Assembly: GCF_020194175.1 (NCBI RefSeq)
Contig: NZ_JADYVX010000014.1
Location: forward strand, 62,001 to 126,000
From: Bradyrhizobium sp. BRP22
Lineage (GTDB): Bacteria; Pseudomonadota; Alphaproteobacteria; Rhizobiales; Xanthobacteraceae
Length of the DNA: 64,000 nucleotides
Reading direction: 5' to 3'
Below, one piece after another: positions 43,733-52,970 of the stretch. Within the stretch, counting starts at the first letter, position 1, and the number at the start of each line of letters is the position of its first letter. A model generated the notes under the pieces. It saw only the letters and a list, made by a program, of their open reading frames with translations. It was not told the origin of the DNA and made no database searches. The translations under genes were made by a program, and so were the position numbers.

Positions 43733-44446
43733 ATGGTGCGAAAGCTCGGCAGCCAATACCAGGCGATCAACTCGCCCTGGACGGGGTATGCAGTCTACAG
43801 TTTTCCGGATGCGTCCCGCATCGTGGCTTCCGACCGCCAGCCGTTGATGGATGCCATGAATGGCATCATCGCAGTAAACTGGAAAGCGACCGAACCGCAT
43901 TGGACGGCAAGCTCCTCCCCCTTCGACGGCAAGTATAGCCTTATCCTTGTGTTTGATAGCTTGGGATTGGCGGCCTTTTCCGTCTATCGCGTGCTGCAGA
44001 TGTCATGCGGGCCTGCGGTGTATCGCAGCGGCACAGAGGTGCTTCCGGCCCACCAGGGCCGCGGTCTGTACGGCTTCTTCACCCAGGAAGTGCTGAAGCG
44101 CGCAAGCTCCGCAGCAAAGGGAATTGGCGGCCTGTTCTACGGATGGCGGACGCGCAATCCAATCGTCTGGGCCGCCAATGCCAAGATCTGCGAAAAAGTG
44201 ACACCTTCGCTGCTCGACGACATCAGGGATTCCGACCTCCAGGCGGCCTGCGTCGAAATGTGCGCGACCCTTTATCCTGGCAAACCGCTCGAGGTGCCGG
44301 AAATGATCATGCGTGGCGCCTACGGCCACATTAAGCACCACCGGCAGGCTTACCGTGGCAACGCATCGCTGGTCGATGCGGCGATGTCCCGCATGATTCC
44401 AGATTCAGCGGACGCATTGTTCTCGGTTGGATTTGCGAGGGTGTGA
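43733..44446 (+). CDS. GNAT-like acyltransferase-fold protein
   Basis: A 237-residue protein of uncertain family. The middle segment (SCGPAVYRSGTEVLPAHQGRGLYGFFTQEVL) has the beta4-alpha3 acetyl-CoA loop pattern V-x-P-x-H-Q-G-R-G of GNAT enzymes, and NPIVWAANAKICEK resembles the helix before the last strands. A 75-residue N-terminal part could form the remaining strands. It probably transfers an acyl group to a small molecule. GGAG is 8 bases before ATG 43733, and the stop overlaps the ATG of the MFS gene (TGATG), so the two are coupled. Confidence 0.6.
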   Translation: MVRKLGSQYQAINSPWTGYAVYSFPDASRIVASDRQPLMDAMNGIIAVNWKATEPHWTASSSPFDGKYSLILVFDSLGLAAFSVYRVLQMSCGPAVYRSGTEVLPAHQGRGLYGFFTQEVLKRASSAAKGIGGLFYGWRTRNPIVWAANAKICEKVTPSLLDDIRDSDLQAACVEMCATLYPGKPLEVPEMIMRGAYGHIKHHRQAYRGNASLVDAAMSRMIPDSADALFSVGFARV

Positions 44447-45738
44447 TGTCGATGCTGGGTCAGCAAACCGCGTACGCCCCGACGGCATCGAGGTTCGGTG
44501 ACCGAGCCTATTTCGCCTGGGCGACGGTGGCTGTCGCCTACGCCATCGCCTTCCTGCAGCGCGTGTCGCCGCAATCGGTCAATCTGAGCCTGATGCATGA
44601 CTTCAGCACCGACGCCGCCGGCGTCGCAATGCTCGCCTCCGGTTACTTCTGGGGCTACACGCTGATGCAGATTCCGGCGGGCCTTCTGGTCGACCGTTAC
44701 GGCGTCAAGCGCGTGGTGCTGGCCAGCATGGCCGCTTCGTCGCTGGGCAGCGCAGCCTTTGCGCTGGCGCCGAACCTCCTTGACATCTTCGCCGCGCGCC
44801 TGATCGTCGCCTGCGGCGATGCGCTGGTGTTCACCGCACTCTTGAAGTTGGTCGCGCAGAACTTCTCGGATGAGCGGTTCGGCATCATGTCGGGCATCTC
44901 CCAGGTCTCGGGCTATGTCGGAGGCGTGATCGCAACGACACCACTTGCGGCCGCAGTGACGGGCTTCGGGTGGCGCGCCTGCTTTCTGTTCATCGCCGCT
45001 ATCGGCCTTGCCAATCTCGTTGCCGCCAAGTTTGCGCTGAAGCCAAATCCGGTGTCATCCAGCAACAAGACGCTGAAGAGCGTCATGACCGCAGCGCGGC
45101 AATCGTTGTCGCATGTGGCCAATTGGGGATGCGCCATGACCTTTGCATCCCACTTCGCGGTGGTGACCACGCTATCGGGCGTGTGGGGCATTCCGATGGT
45201 GGCGCACTTCTTCAACATCTCGCCGACAGCGGCCGGAACACCGCTGCTTGCCTTCATGATCGGCAACGCCATCGGCTCCATCTTCCTTGGTCACGCGGCG
45301 GACCGTACGGCGGCACTCGATACTGCGCTGATCCGGATTTGCGTGCTGCGAATGATCCTCGTCGCGATGCTGCTGCCGCCGATCGCCAAGGCATTCGGTC
45401 TTGTTTACGTTACGCTGGTGTTCACCACGCTCGGCCTGGTCGCCGGCGGGACCGTTCCCCTCGTGCTCAAATGCACCAAGCGGCTCTACACCGCCGATCT
45501 CATCGGGGTCGGCGCATCCGTGAACACGACGGCGGCCGGAATCTTTGCCGGTATCGCGCAACCAATCATCGGCTTCGCCATGCTTGTCGCGAGCCAGTTC
45601 GCAGGAACCGATACCGCGCACGGCGCAGCCGCGATCGGTGACGCCGGCTACGGCGCCTTGATTGCAATTCTGCTGCTCATGTCGCTGCCCGGAGTTGCCG
45701 GACCGATGTTGATGAGAAGCAAACTGATAGTTCAGTAG
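44446..45738 (+). CDS. MFS transporter
   Basis: A 430-residue twelve-helix carrier. The first helix FAWATVAVAYAIAFLQRVSPQSVNLSLMHDF and the loop 2-3 motif GLLVDRYGVKRVVLAS are those of the major facilitator superfamily (nitrate/cyanate or ACS-like branch). ATG 44446 follows GAGGG by 6 bases and overlaps the stop of the GNAT-like gene; GTG 44443 is the alternative. Translational coupling with a putative acyltransferase and a YqcI/YcgG enzyme suggests export or import of the product or precursor of those enzymes. Confidence 0.82.
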   Translation: MSMLGQQTAYAPTASRFGDRAYFAWATVAVAYAIAFLQRVSPQSVNLSLMHDFSTDAAGVAMLASGYFWGYTLMQIPAGLLVDRYGVKRVVLASMAASSLGSAAFALAPNLLDIFAARLIVACGDALVFTALLKLVAQNFSDERFGIMSGISQVSGYVGGVIATTPLAAAVTGFGWRACFLFIAAIGLANLVAAKFALKPNPVSSSNKTLKSVMTAARQSLSHVANWGCAMTFASHFAVVTTLSGVWGIPMVAHFFNISPTAAGTPLLAFMIGNAIGSIFLGHAADRTAALDTALIRICVLRMILVAMLLPPIAKAFGLVYVTLVFTTLGLVAGGTVPLVLKCTKRLYTADLIGVGASVNTTAAGIFAGIAQPIIGFAMLVASQFAGTDTAHGAAAIGDAGYGALIAILLLMSLPGVAGPMLMRSKLIVQ

Positions 45739-45763
45739 TCGCGTTAACCGTATAGGGGCAGTT

Positions 45764-46519
45764 ATGGAGCGTTTGTTCTTGAGAAGAGGAGAAGTCGCGT
45801 CGAAATTTGCGGTGAGCAGCTGGCAAAGCGTGATGTTCGCCGAGTTCGAAGCCCAGATGAGCAGCGAAGCGAGACCGTTCCCATGCGTGTTCGGCGTAGC
45901 CGGCCATCGCCAGGACCAGCTCCGCTACCTGTTCCTCGATCCCTACGACGTCGAAGTGCTTGGAGAACAGCTCGCGCATTATGTCTCGCAGGCTCGCTCA
46001 TTCGGCCCCAATACGTCACTGATCATGTTTACACGGCCCCGTCCGGTGCAAACGATTGATGCCTACTATCGCAAGATGTGGTCGACGCTCGACCAGCTTG
46101 CACGGCTGGATAAGTCTCCCTGGCCAACCGACATTCCCGAACAGTTGGACCATCCGATGTGGGAATTCTCCTTCGCCGGCGAACCGATCTTCGTGGTGTG
46201 CACCACGCCCGCCCATGTGATGCGCCAGAGCCGCCGGTCCAGCGCGTTCATGCTCACCTTCCAGCCGCGATGGGTATTCGAGAAGATCCTGGGAACGGAA
46301 AAGGCGGCCAATGCGGCGTTTGCGGAAGTGCGCAAGCGGCTCATCCCCTACGACAGCACGAGTCCCTCGCCGCTGCTCGGACGCTACGGCGCGACCGACG
46401 GACGCGAATACCAGCAATATTTCCTGCAGGACGACAACCATTCCGTAGCGGGCTGTCCCTTCGCCAAGCTCGCACAGAACAAGTCGGCTCACACCAGCAA
46501 CACGGAGCAAGCGGCATGA
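45764..46519 (+). CDS. YqcI/YcgG-family protein, possible heme-dependent N-oxygenase
   Basis: A 251-residue protein with the landmarks of the YqcI/YcgG family: RPFPCVFGVAGHRQDQLRY, LDKSPWPTDIPEQLDHPMWEFSFAGEPIFVV, TTPAHVMRQSRRS, FMLTFQPRWVFE, RLIPYD and the C-terminal GREYQQYFLQDDNH. From memory, characterised relatives in natural-product pathways (for example GntA of guanitoxin) hydroxylate nitrogen of arginine-like substrates with heme; that is family knowledge, not shown here. It lies 25 bases after the MFS gene and overlaps the cupin gene by ATGA, so the four genes form one unit. Confidence 0.72.
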   Translation: MERLFLRRGEVASKFAVSSWQSVMFAEFEAQMSSEARPFPCVFGVAGHRQDQLRYLFLDPYDVEVLGEQLAHYVSQARSFGPNTSLIMFTRPRPVQTIDAYYRKMWSTLDQLARLDKSPWPTDIPEQLDHPMWEFSFAGEPIFVVCTTPAHVMRQSRRSSAFMLTFQPRWVFEKILGTEKAANAAFAEVRKRLIPYDSTSPSPLLGRYGATDGREYQQYFLQDDNHSVAGCPFAKLAQNKSAHTSNTEQAA

Positions 46520-46836
46520 CCAAGATCGTTACGGGTCAGCAGACCCAATTCGCGATCGATCCGGCGATCCTCAACCTGCTTCCGGAGCAGGGCTCGATCG
46601 AACTGCAACACGACGCTGCGGGCAAGGTGCACAGCTTCCACACCCATCCGGTCGACGAGATCCTGATGATCATCAGCGGCAGGCTCAATTTCACTTGGGA
46701 TGGCGGCGAGCGCATCGTCAGCGCCGGCGACACGATCTTTCTACCCGCCGGCACACACCACCGATCGGAAGCGCTGGAAGGCGGTGCGGTCTATGCCATC
46801 GCGACCCAACCGCCGGCAAACCTGGCCGGGAACTAA
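46516..46836 (+). CDS. Small cupin protein
   Basis: A 106-residue single cupin with all metal ligands: HSFHTHPVDEILMIISGRL (His, His, Glu) and AGDTIFLPAGTHHRSEAL (His). Such proteins may be dioxygenases, isomerases or metal-dependent decarboxylases of small molecules. ATG 46516 shares ATGA with the stop of the YqcI/YcgG gene, a sign of coupled translation and of a common pathway. Confidence 0.75.
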   Translation: MTKIVTGQQTQFAIDPAILNLLPEQGSIELQHDAAGKVHSFHTHPVDEILMIISGRLNFTWDGGERIVSAGDTIFLPAGTHHRSEALEGGAVYAIATQPPANLAGN

Positions 46837-46923
46837 CCTTGCTCGATGGAGCTCCGAGCCACTTGCTGCAGCTCCGCAACACAACTCGAACTATTCAACC
46901 GCATATTGAGAGAGGAAGAATTT

Positions 46924-47109
46924 ATGGCATACCCAGGCAAACGTGACGGCTTGGCCAAGAAGGTCGAAACAGCAGCGCAGGAGGCCGAGCGCCTCGGTCT
47001 GACCACGGCCACATTGATCCTCCGGATGGCGCGACTGGAGATCGATCGGGCTGAGCACAAGGAAGCGGACGAGATTGCAAGCAGCAATCTCCGCAGCAAG
47101 CCGAATTGA
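46924..47109 (+). CDS. Small helical hypothetical protein
   Basis: A 61-residue highly charged, helical protein (GLAKKVETAAQEAERLGLTT, RMARLEIDRAEHKEADEIAS). GAGGAAG lies 6 to 8 bases before ATG 46924. It follows the cupin gene by 87 bases on the same strand and may belong to that unit. No family recognised. Confidence 0.55.
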   Translation: MAYPGKRDGLAKKVETAAQEAERLGLTTATLILRMARLEIDRAEHKEADEIASSNLRSKPN

Positions 47110-47205
47110 AGATCTCGCTAGGCTGGTCAGCGAAGCCGAGACCGGTCTAGAAACGGATATCTTTGGCGGACCGCACCCAGGCTGATCCGCCAGATGACGG
47201 ACCAC

Positions 47206-48468
47206 TCAGTCAGCGTTCGCCGTCTTCCCGAACGCACCGGCTCCGGCCAGTGCCGCGATGCGGTGGTCGTCATAGCCGAGGGTGTCGCGCAGCACGTCCC
47301 TGGTGTGCTGGCCAAGCAGCGGCGCGGCAACGGGATCAACGGTTGGCGTAACGCTCATCCCGATCGGCGTCTCGATATTGGGAACGAAGCCGGCGGTCGG
47401 GTGCGGGATTTTGCTGAGGCGATCACGGTCACGCACTTCCGGCGCATTGAACCCCTGCTCTACCGTGCGCAGATAGCCGACGGGAATGTTGGCCTTCTTC
47501 ATCTTCGCCATCCAGTGCTCGAGCCGGTCGGTAGCAAAGATGCCCGCAATGATCGCGCGCAGCTTCTCCCTGTTTGCGGTCCGATTCTTGCGGTGCGCGA
47601 AATCGGGATGGGTGATCAGATCCGGCCGGTCGAACACTTCGGTGACAAGGCGGCGGTACAGCCGGTCATTGGCGCACGCCATGTAGAGCGGACCATCGGC
47701 GGCCTGGTAGAGGCCCACGGTCGGCGAGCCGTTTGGCGAATTGCCGAAGCGACCGGGATTCTGGCCGCTGATCAGATAGGCCATGCCGTAAAATCCGGTC
47801 ATCGCCACTGCCATGTCGATCAGCGCGACCTCGACATGCTGGCCGCGACCAAGCCGGTCGCGTGCCAACAGCGCAAGCAGGATCGCATTGCAGGCCGACA
47901 TGCCGGTTGCCATGTCGACGATTGGCGGCCCGGTCCTCACCGGCTCGCCATCGGGAAAACCGTTCAGCGACATGAAGCCGCTTTCGGCCTGCGTGATCGG
48001 ATCAAATCCCGGACGCAAGGCAAATTCGCCCTTGCGGCCGTAGGCCGAGATCGAGCAGTAGATCAGCCGCGGATTGCCCGGCGCGACCGAAGCATAGTCG
48101 AGGCCGTACTTCTTCATCACGCCGCCGGAAAAGTTCTCCACCACGACATCAGCCTTGGCAATGAGCTCGCGCACCACCTCGATCGCGGCGGAATTGGTGA
48201 AGTCGAGCGCAATACCCTTCTTATTGCGGTTCAGGCTGAGATAGGCCGCGCTCTCGCCGCCGATTTCCGCATGCTCATAGGCGCGCGTGTCGTCGCCACC
48301 ATCAGGATTTTCGATCTTGATGACCTCGGCGCCGAAATCAGCAAGTGTCTGCGTGCAGGCGGGACCGGCGACCACACGGGTGAAATCGATAACCAGCAGA
48401 CCATCGAGGGCGGTCGGTTCGCCCGTTGCGCGCGACGCACGCTCGGGCAATTGTGGTCCAGCGGTCAT
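47206..48468 (-). CDS. Class III (CaiB/BaiF) CoA-transferase
   Basis: A 420-residue family III CoA-transferase: LLVIDFTRVVAGPACTQTLADFGAEVIKIENPDGGDDTR, LNRNKKGIALDFTN, VVENFSGGVMKKYGLDY, and the catalytic Asp in GPPIVDMATGMSA. It moves CoA between two carboxylates. It is a distinct subtype from those at 14671 and 61652. AGAGGAAG is ahead of ATG 48468. It stands alone, with no metabolic partner adjacent, so its substrate is not inferable. Confidence 0.85.
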   Translation of the reverse strand: MTAGPQLPERASRATGEPTALDGLLVIDFTRVVAGPACTQTLADFGAEVIKIENPDGGDDTRAYEHAEIGGESAAYLSLNRNKKGIALDFTNSAAIEVVRELIAKADVVVENFSGGVMKKYGLDYASVAPGNPRLIYCSISAYGRKGEFALRPGFDPITQAESGFMSLNGFPDGEPVRTGPPIVDMATGMSACNAILLALLARDRLGRGQHVEVALIDMAVAMTGFYGMAYLISGQNPGRFGNSPNGSPTVGLYQAADGPLYMACANDRLYRRLVTEVFDRPDLITHPDFAHRKNRTANREKLRAIIAGIFATDRLEHWMAKMKKANIPVGYLRTVEQGFNAPEVRDRDRLSKIPHPTAGFVPNIETPIGMSVTPTVDPVAAPLLGQHTRDVLRDTLGYDDHRIAALAGAGAFGKTANAD

Positions 48469-48677
48469 GATTGGGCGCTTCCTCTTATTGTCAGTTCATG
48501 GGCCACGCCCACCATTGTCGAAGGGCGACGCCACGACGTTCTAGCGGAAGCACCAAGGCCAGGCCAAACCCGGATTTTGCAGGGCGGGATATCAGGCTGA
48601 CATGGCTAGCCGCTCGGATCGGCGATATTCCGCAGCAAGAAAGAGCAATCAGGATATCGGCGACGCACCATCGAACC

Positions 48678-49730
48678 TCACTGCTGCTTTTCCCAGAACT
48701 GCAAGAGCCCCTGCGAGGCCGAGCCGCCGATCACGCAGGGGATGCCGACCGCGACTTGCCCGAGCGCCGCAGCCGAGACGCACCCGAGCGAGAGCGCGCC
48801 AACGCCGACCTGGCCCCAGAAGTTGAGGTCGCGCCGGCTATCGGAGCCTTTGGCTTTGAGCTCGTCGACGGCAGCCAGGGCATCCTTGCGGAGCGCCGCG
48901 ATCTGCACCGTATCGGCGGCATCGACGACCTCCGCAAGCGGCGCCTTGATCGGCGGCTTCTGCCTCGCCAGTTCGTTACGCAGGAAATCACGCAGGCTGG
49001 CGTCGCGGATCGCGTAGCTCGCCAGCGTATAGCGCGCCATGCTGCCGACGGTGAGCTTGTCGACGGTATCGCGACTTTTGCTCCATGGCAGCATCTCGAT
49101 GATGCGCTGAATCGGAACATGAGAGCCGGTCGCGAAATAATATCCCCACAGCGTATCCAGGAGATCCTGATTGGTGGCAAAGGTCAGCTTTGTGTTCAGC
49201 TTCTTCTCTTCCTTGGCAAACGGATTGCGCGTGAACGCGCCGCGCAGCTTGTCGATCATTCCAGGCGTCGCCTCCTCGAGCGGAATGTCGTTGAGCGTCG
49301 GCAGCCGGCCGGAAAGGTAGCTGTCGATCAGCACCTGGCGCCCCGGCATTCGCGGCGCAAGCCTGCGCACAATGTTCCGCCAATCAGCCAGCCCGGAATA
49401 GGCAACGGCGCGGATGATCACCCATTCGTCTTCCGGCGCGACGGGAGAGAAGCTCCCAATCAGCTGCTCGGCCTTTTCCGGATTGGAGCCGATCGCACCG
49501 GCGATGAAGCCGAGATAGATGCCGGCGTTTTCCGGCTCCTTGAAGCTTTGCGAATGGAAGAGAATGCGTACTGCGGCCGGCACATGGGCGTAATCCGGCT
49601 TGGCGCGATAATTGTAGATCCACTGCTGGACCACGGCGAGCGAGGCGCGCGGGTCGATATCCGGCGCCTTCTCCGCATGCGCCGATTGCATCAGCAACAG
49701 GGAGCCGACGACGAGAACTGCGTAACGCAT
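48678..49730 (-). CDS. Secreted protein of unknown function
   Basis: A 350-residue protein with a classical signal peptide (MRYAVLVVGSLLLMQSAHAE, cleavage after Ala-His-Ala). The mature part is mostly helical with repeated hydrophobic spacing, like a solenoid (ADWRNIVRRLAPRMPGRQVL; DLLDTLWGYYFATGS), and ends with a Gly/Val/Ala-rich hydrophobic stretch with two Cys (VSAAALGQVAVGIPCVIGG). No domain is recognised. AGGAG lies 7 bases before ATG 49730. It is divergent from the Omp85 gene at 49959. Confidence 0.7.
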   Translation of the reverse strand: MRYAVLVVGSLLLMQSAHAEKAPDIDPRASLAVVQQWIYNYRAKPDYAHVPAAVRILFHSQSFKEPENAGIYLGFIAGAIGSNPEKAEQLIGSFSPVAPEDEWVIIRAVAYSGLADWRNIVRRLAPRMPGRQVLIDSYLSGRLPTLNDIPLEEATPGMIDKLRGAFTRNPFAKEEKKLNTKLTFATNQDLLDTLWGYYFATGSHVPIQRIIEMLPWSKSRDTVDKLTVGSMARYTLASYAIRDASLRDFLRNELARQKPPIKAPLAEVVDAADTVQIAALRKDALAAVDELKAKGSDSRRDLNFWGQVGVGALSLGCVSAAALGQVAVGIPCVIGGSASQGLLQFWEKQQ

Positions 49731-49958
49731 CCGGCACTCCTGAACGAGCATTGATGCGTCACCGCACCAACGTCTCGAACGTTTTGGTGCAGAGGTTGAT
49801 GCGGCCATTGCGACAATTCTGAGAACGCGCAGATTAAATAAGCGCGCTGAAATTATGGCGCGCGGCCGATTCCGGCCTGCAACTCACCTCAGGCGCGACA
49901 TCGTTTCGCCCGGCGCCCGCAATTCGATATCGCCGCCCAATGGGAGACCGCAAGGGAA

Positions 49959-52319
49959 GTGAAGTTCGAGTGCATCACGCGGTGTCGGCGGCCGTCAAAG
50001 CCATTCCTGATCGGCGCGTCACTTGTTGCCGCTGCGGCTCTGTTGAACGGAGTCGCTCCACTCGCCGCCGAGAGCGTACCGTCATCATCTGCGGCCATTG
50101 TCGTCGAAGGTAGTCGCAGAGTTGAGGCCGATACCGTACGCTCCTACTTCCATGCAGGGCCGGACGGCCAACTTGATGAGGCGGCGCGCGACGAAGGCCT
50201 GAAGGCGCTGGTCGCGACGGGCCTGTTCGACAAGGTTTCAATCGACCGCGCCGGCGATCGTCTGACCGTGCATGTGACGGAAGCACCAATCCTCGACCGC
50301 GTCGCCTTCGAGGGCAACAGGAAGATAGCGGATGACAATCTGGCCGCAGCGATCGAGTCCAAGCCGCGGAGCAGCCTGCAGCGCGCGACGGTGCAATCGG
50401 ACGTCGGCCGCATCGTCGAAGCTTACCGCCATGTCGGACGCGACGATGTCCGCGTGGCGCCCGAGATCATCGACCGTGGCAATGGGCGCGTCGATCTCGT
50501 CTTTGTGATCACGGAAGGCGCGAAGACGCCCGTACGTCGGATCAATTTTGTCGGCAATCGGGCCTTCGGCGCACGCCAGCTCAACGCCGTGATCAAGACG
50601 TCGGCTACCAACATGCTCAGTTTTCTGACCGGGAGCGACGTCTACGATCCCGACCGCATCGCGCAGGATCAGGGGCAATTGCGTCTCTATTATCGCGGCA
50701 AGGGTTATGCCGATGCCGACGTTCGCTCGGCAACGGCCGAATACGATCCAGCGGCAAAAGGATTTGTCGTCACTTTCGTGATCGATGAAGGCCCACTCTA
50801 TCATTTCGGCGATATCAGCGTCGCCTGCAACATTCCCGGACTCGATCGCGAAAAGCTGCGCGGCATCGTACTCGCTCACAGTGGCGCGGTATTTGACGGC
50901 AATGCGCTGGACAAGAGCACCGAACTCCTCGCCGTCGAGATGGCTAAGCTCGGCTATCCCTTCGCCCAGGCTGTGCCGCGCATCACCCGCGATGCCGCCG
51001 CACAGAGGATCGATGTCGCGTTCGTGATTGACCAGGGCCCCCGCACCTATGTCGAGCGTATCGAGATCCATGGCAACACGCAAACGCGCGACTACGTGAT
51101 CCGGCGCGAGTTCGATATCGCCGAGGGCGATCCCTACAATAAGACGCTGATCGATCGCGCTGAGCGGCGGTTGAAGAACTTGAACTACTTCAAGTCCGTC
51201 AAGATCACCAATCGGCCCGGCTCGACGCCCGATCGCGTGGTGCTCGATGTCGAGACCGTGGACCAGGGGACCGGCGAGTTCAACATCTCCGGCGGCTATT
51301 CGAGCACTGACGGCGCACTGATCGAGGTCAAGGTCGGCGAGCGCAATTTCTATGGGACCGGAAAGAACGTCCAGGCCTCCGTGAGCTACGGCCAATATGC
51401 CCGCGGCATCGACCTTGCAGCATCGGAGCCCTATTTCCTTGGCACAAAAGTGTCGGCAGGAATCGAGCTGTTCGGCCGGCAGAGCGAGGTGAACAGCTAC
51501 CAGTCCTACAACAGCACGACCTACGGCTCGACGCTGCAATTCGGTACGCCGATCACCGAGCAGCTCGGCGTGCAATGGCGTTACTCGATCTATAACCAGG
51601 ACATCTCGCTCGGCACGACCGGTTCCGGCCTGGTGCCTTCCCTCGCAGTCCAGCAGGCTGCCGCTAACGGCCCGGCGTGGGTTTCCGCCATTGGTACCAC
51701 CTCGACCTACAGCACGCTCGACAACAACAAGAGCCCTACCAGCGGTTTCAGGTCACAGTTGAGCCAGGATCTGGCTGGCCTCGGCGGAGACGTGAGATTC
51801 CTGCGGACCAGCGAGGACGCTCGCTACTACCGGTCACTCACGGGCGACCTGGTCGGCATGGTCCGCGCTCAGGGCGGCTACGTCACCGGCTGGGGCGGCC
51901 AGCAGGTGCCACTGATGAACAGCTTTTTCGGCGGCCCAACCATGGTCCGAGGGTTTGCCACCAACGGCTTTGGTCCGCGCGATCTGACGCCCGGCACCAC
52001 CATGGATAATGTCGGAGGCAGCGCCTATTGGGCGACGACGGCGGAACTGCAGAGCGGAATTCCCGGCGTGCCCGACGAATACGGCCTCAAGGCATCGGCC
52101 TTCGTCGATGCCGGAAGTGTATTCCGCTATACCGGTCCGACCGGCGTAGGCGGCATCGCGCTGCAAGTGGCCGACAAGAACGTCGTGCGTTCCTCGGTCG
52201 GCGTGGGCCTCACCTGGGCCTCCCCGTTCGGTGCCCTCACCGTCGACTATGCGGTGCCATTGACCAAAGCCGCCTACGATGTGGTGCAGCCGCTCCGCTT
52301 CAGCGCTGGAGGCTTTTGA
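49959..52319 (+). CDS. BamA/TamA-like Omp85 outer-membrane assembly protein
   Basis: A 786-residue outer-membrane protein. After a signal peptide of about 38 residues come about five POTRA domains to residue 430 (for example VVEGSRRVEADTVRSYF; RINFVGNRAFGARQLNAVI; IEIHGNTQTRDYVIRREFDIAEGDPYNKTLI, close to the last POTRA of BamA). The C-terminal 16-strand barrel includes the lid-loop motif MVRGFATNGFGPRD and ends in Phe. It inserts beta-barrel proteins or secretes partners. It is not flanked by rseP or lpxD as the housekeeping bamA usually is, so it may be a second copy. The start is GTG 49959 with a short-spaced AAGG. Confidence 0.85.
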   Translation: MKFECITRCRRPSKPFLIGASLVAAAALLNGVAPLAAESVPSSSAAIVVEGSRRVEADTVRSYFHAGPDGQLDEAARDEGLKALVATGLFDKVSIDRAGDRLTVHVTEAPILDRVAFEGNRKIADDNLAAAIESKPRSSLQRATVQSDVGRIVEAYRHVGRDDVRVAPEIIDRGNGRVDLVFVITEGAKTPVRRINFVGNRAFGARQLNAVIKTSATNMLSFLTGSDVYDPDRIAQDQGQLRLYYRGKGYADADVRSATAEYDPAAKGFVVTFVIDEGPLYHFGDISVACNIPGLDREKLRGIVLAHSGAVFDGNALDKSTELLAVEMAKLGYPFAQAVPRITRDAAAQRIDVAFVIDQGPRTYVERIEIHGNTQTRDYVIRREFDIAEGDPYNKTLIDRAERRLKNLNYFKSVKITNRPGSTPDRVVLDVETVDQGTGEFNISGGYSSTDGALIEVKVGERNFYGTGKNVQASVSYGQYARGIDLAASEPYFLGTKVSAGIELFGRQSEVNSYQSYNSTTYGSTLQFGTPITEQLGVQWRYSIYNQDISLGTTGSGLVPSLAVQQAAANGPAWVSAIGTTSTYSTLDNNKSPTSGFRSQLSQDLAGLGGDVRFLRTSEDARYYRSLTGDLVGMVRAQGGYVTGWGGQQVPLMNSFFGGPTMVRGFATNGFGPRDLTPGTTMDNVGGSAYWATTAELQSGIPGVPDEYGLKASAFVDAGSVFRYTGPTGVGGIALQVADKNVVRSSVGVGLTWASPFGALTVDYAVPLTKAAYDVVQPLRFSAGGF

Positions 52320-52875
52320 CGGGAACGGGGTGCGGCGTCGCAAAGCCGTAGATCAGCGCCAACCGATCGAGACATTCCTTGAGACGACGCGCGAAGTAGT
52401 CATTCCACCGCTGCGTACGCAGTCCCCGCCGCTCACCAACTTGCTCCATGGTCATGCCGAGGATCAGGACCTCGTGCACCAAGGCCGAACCGTCGGCGCC
52501 GAGTTCGCGCTCAACCCGGTTGAGCCGCGATACCGCCCGGCGCTGGGCCTCGGTGATCGGCTCGCGCCGCGTACCCCCATCGACATATTCCCTTGTCGTG
52601 TCGACCGCGCGCGGTCCACGCTCGGCCTTCTCCCAATCACCCTGGAAAGCGCGGCCAGCCCGAAGCTGCGCGTCATCGATCTGACGATGCGAATGCAACC
52701 GTCCGAGCGGATCGTTGCGGATCGAGCGCAGCGCGACAACCTTGTCTCCGGGCTCGAGCGCAAGGGGGTCGTCGACCTCAACGATAGCGACTTCGGCGTT
52801 GTACGGCAGATCCTGCGCGCGGCGGTCATGCACTCTGGCGGGATGATATGGTTTCTTGCGTTTGGCACGCGGCAT
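52300..52875 (-). CDS. HTH protein of the phage-like control module
   Basis: A 191-residue basic protein. The C-terminal third (GADGSALVHEVLILGMTMEQVGERRGLRTQ, then a basic helix and DRLALIYG) looks like a helix-turn-helix of sigma-region-4 or phage late-regulator type; the N-terminal part (MPRAKRKKPYHPARVHDRRA, PGDKVVALRSIRNDPLGRLH) is unrecognised. It lies downstream of the GcrA-like gene by 95 bases on the same strand and its 3' end overlaps the Omp85 gene by 20 bases on the other strand. Confidence 0.6.
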   Translation of the reverse strand: MPRAKRKKPYHPARVHDRRAQDLPYNAEVAIVEVDDPLALEPGDKVVALRSIRNDPLGRLHSHRQIDDAQLRAGRAFQGDWEKAERGPRAVDTTREYVDGGTRREPITEAQRRAVSRLNRVERELGADGSALVHEVLILGMTMEQVGERRGLRTQRWNDYFARRLKECLDRLALIYGFATPHPVPVKSLQR

Positions 52876-52970
52876 CGCTTGGCTCCTTCAAGGCAAAATT
52901 CGATCAGGCGCCATCTCGCCAGCGGCAAGATGGATCGTTTGCAAAGTGGATGAGGGGGGTGCGTATGCGG

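Noticed and set aside
49762..49790. Hairpin GCACCA..TTTTGGTGC upstream of the secreted-protein gene
   Set aside because: The stem is interrupted by a bulge and it lies where a promoter, not a terminator, is expected; no conclusion drawn.
52279..52953. Plus-strand open frame of 224 codons
   Set aside because: Antisense to the HTH protein gene; long antisense frames are common in GC-rich genomes.
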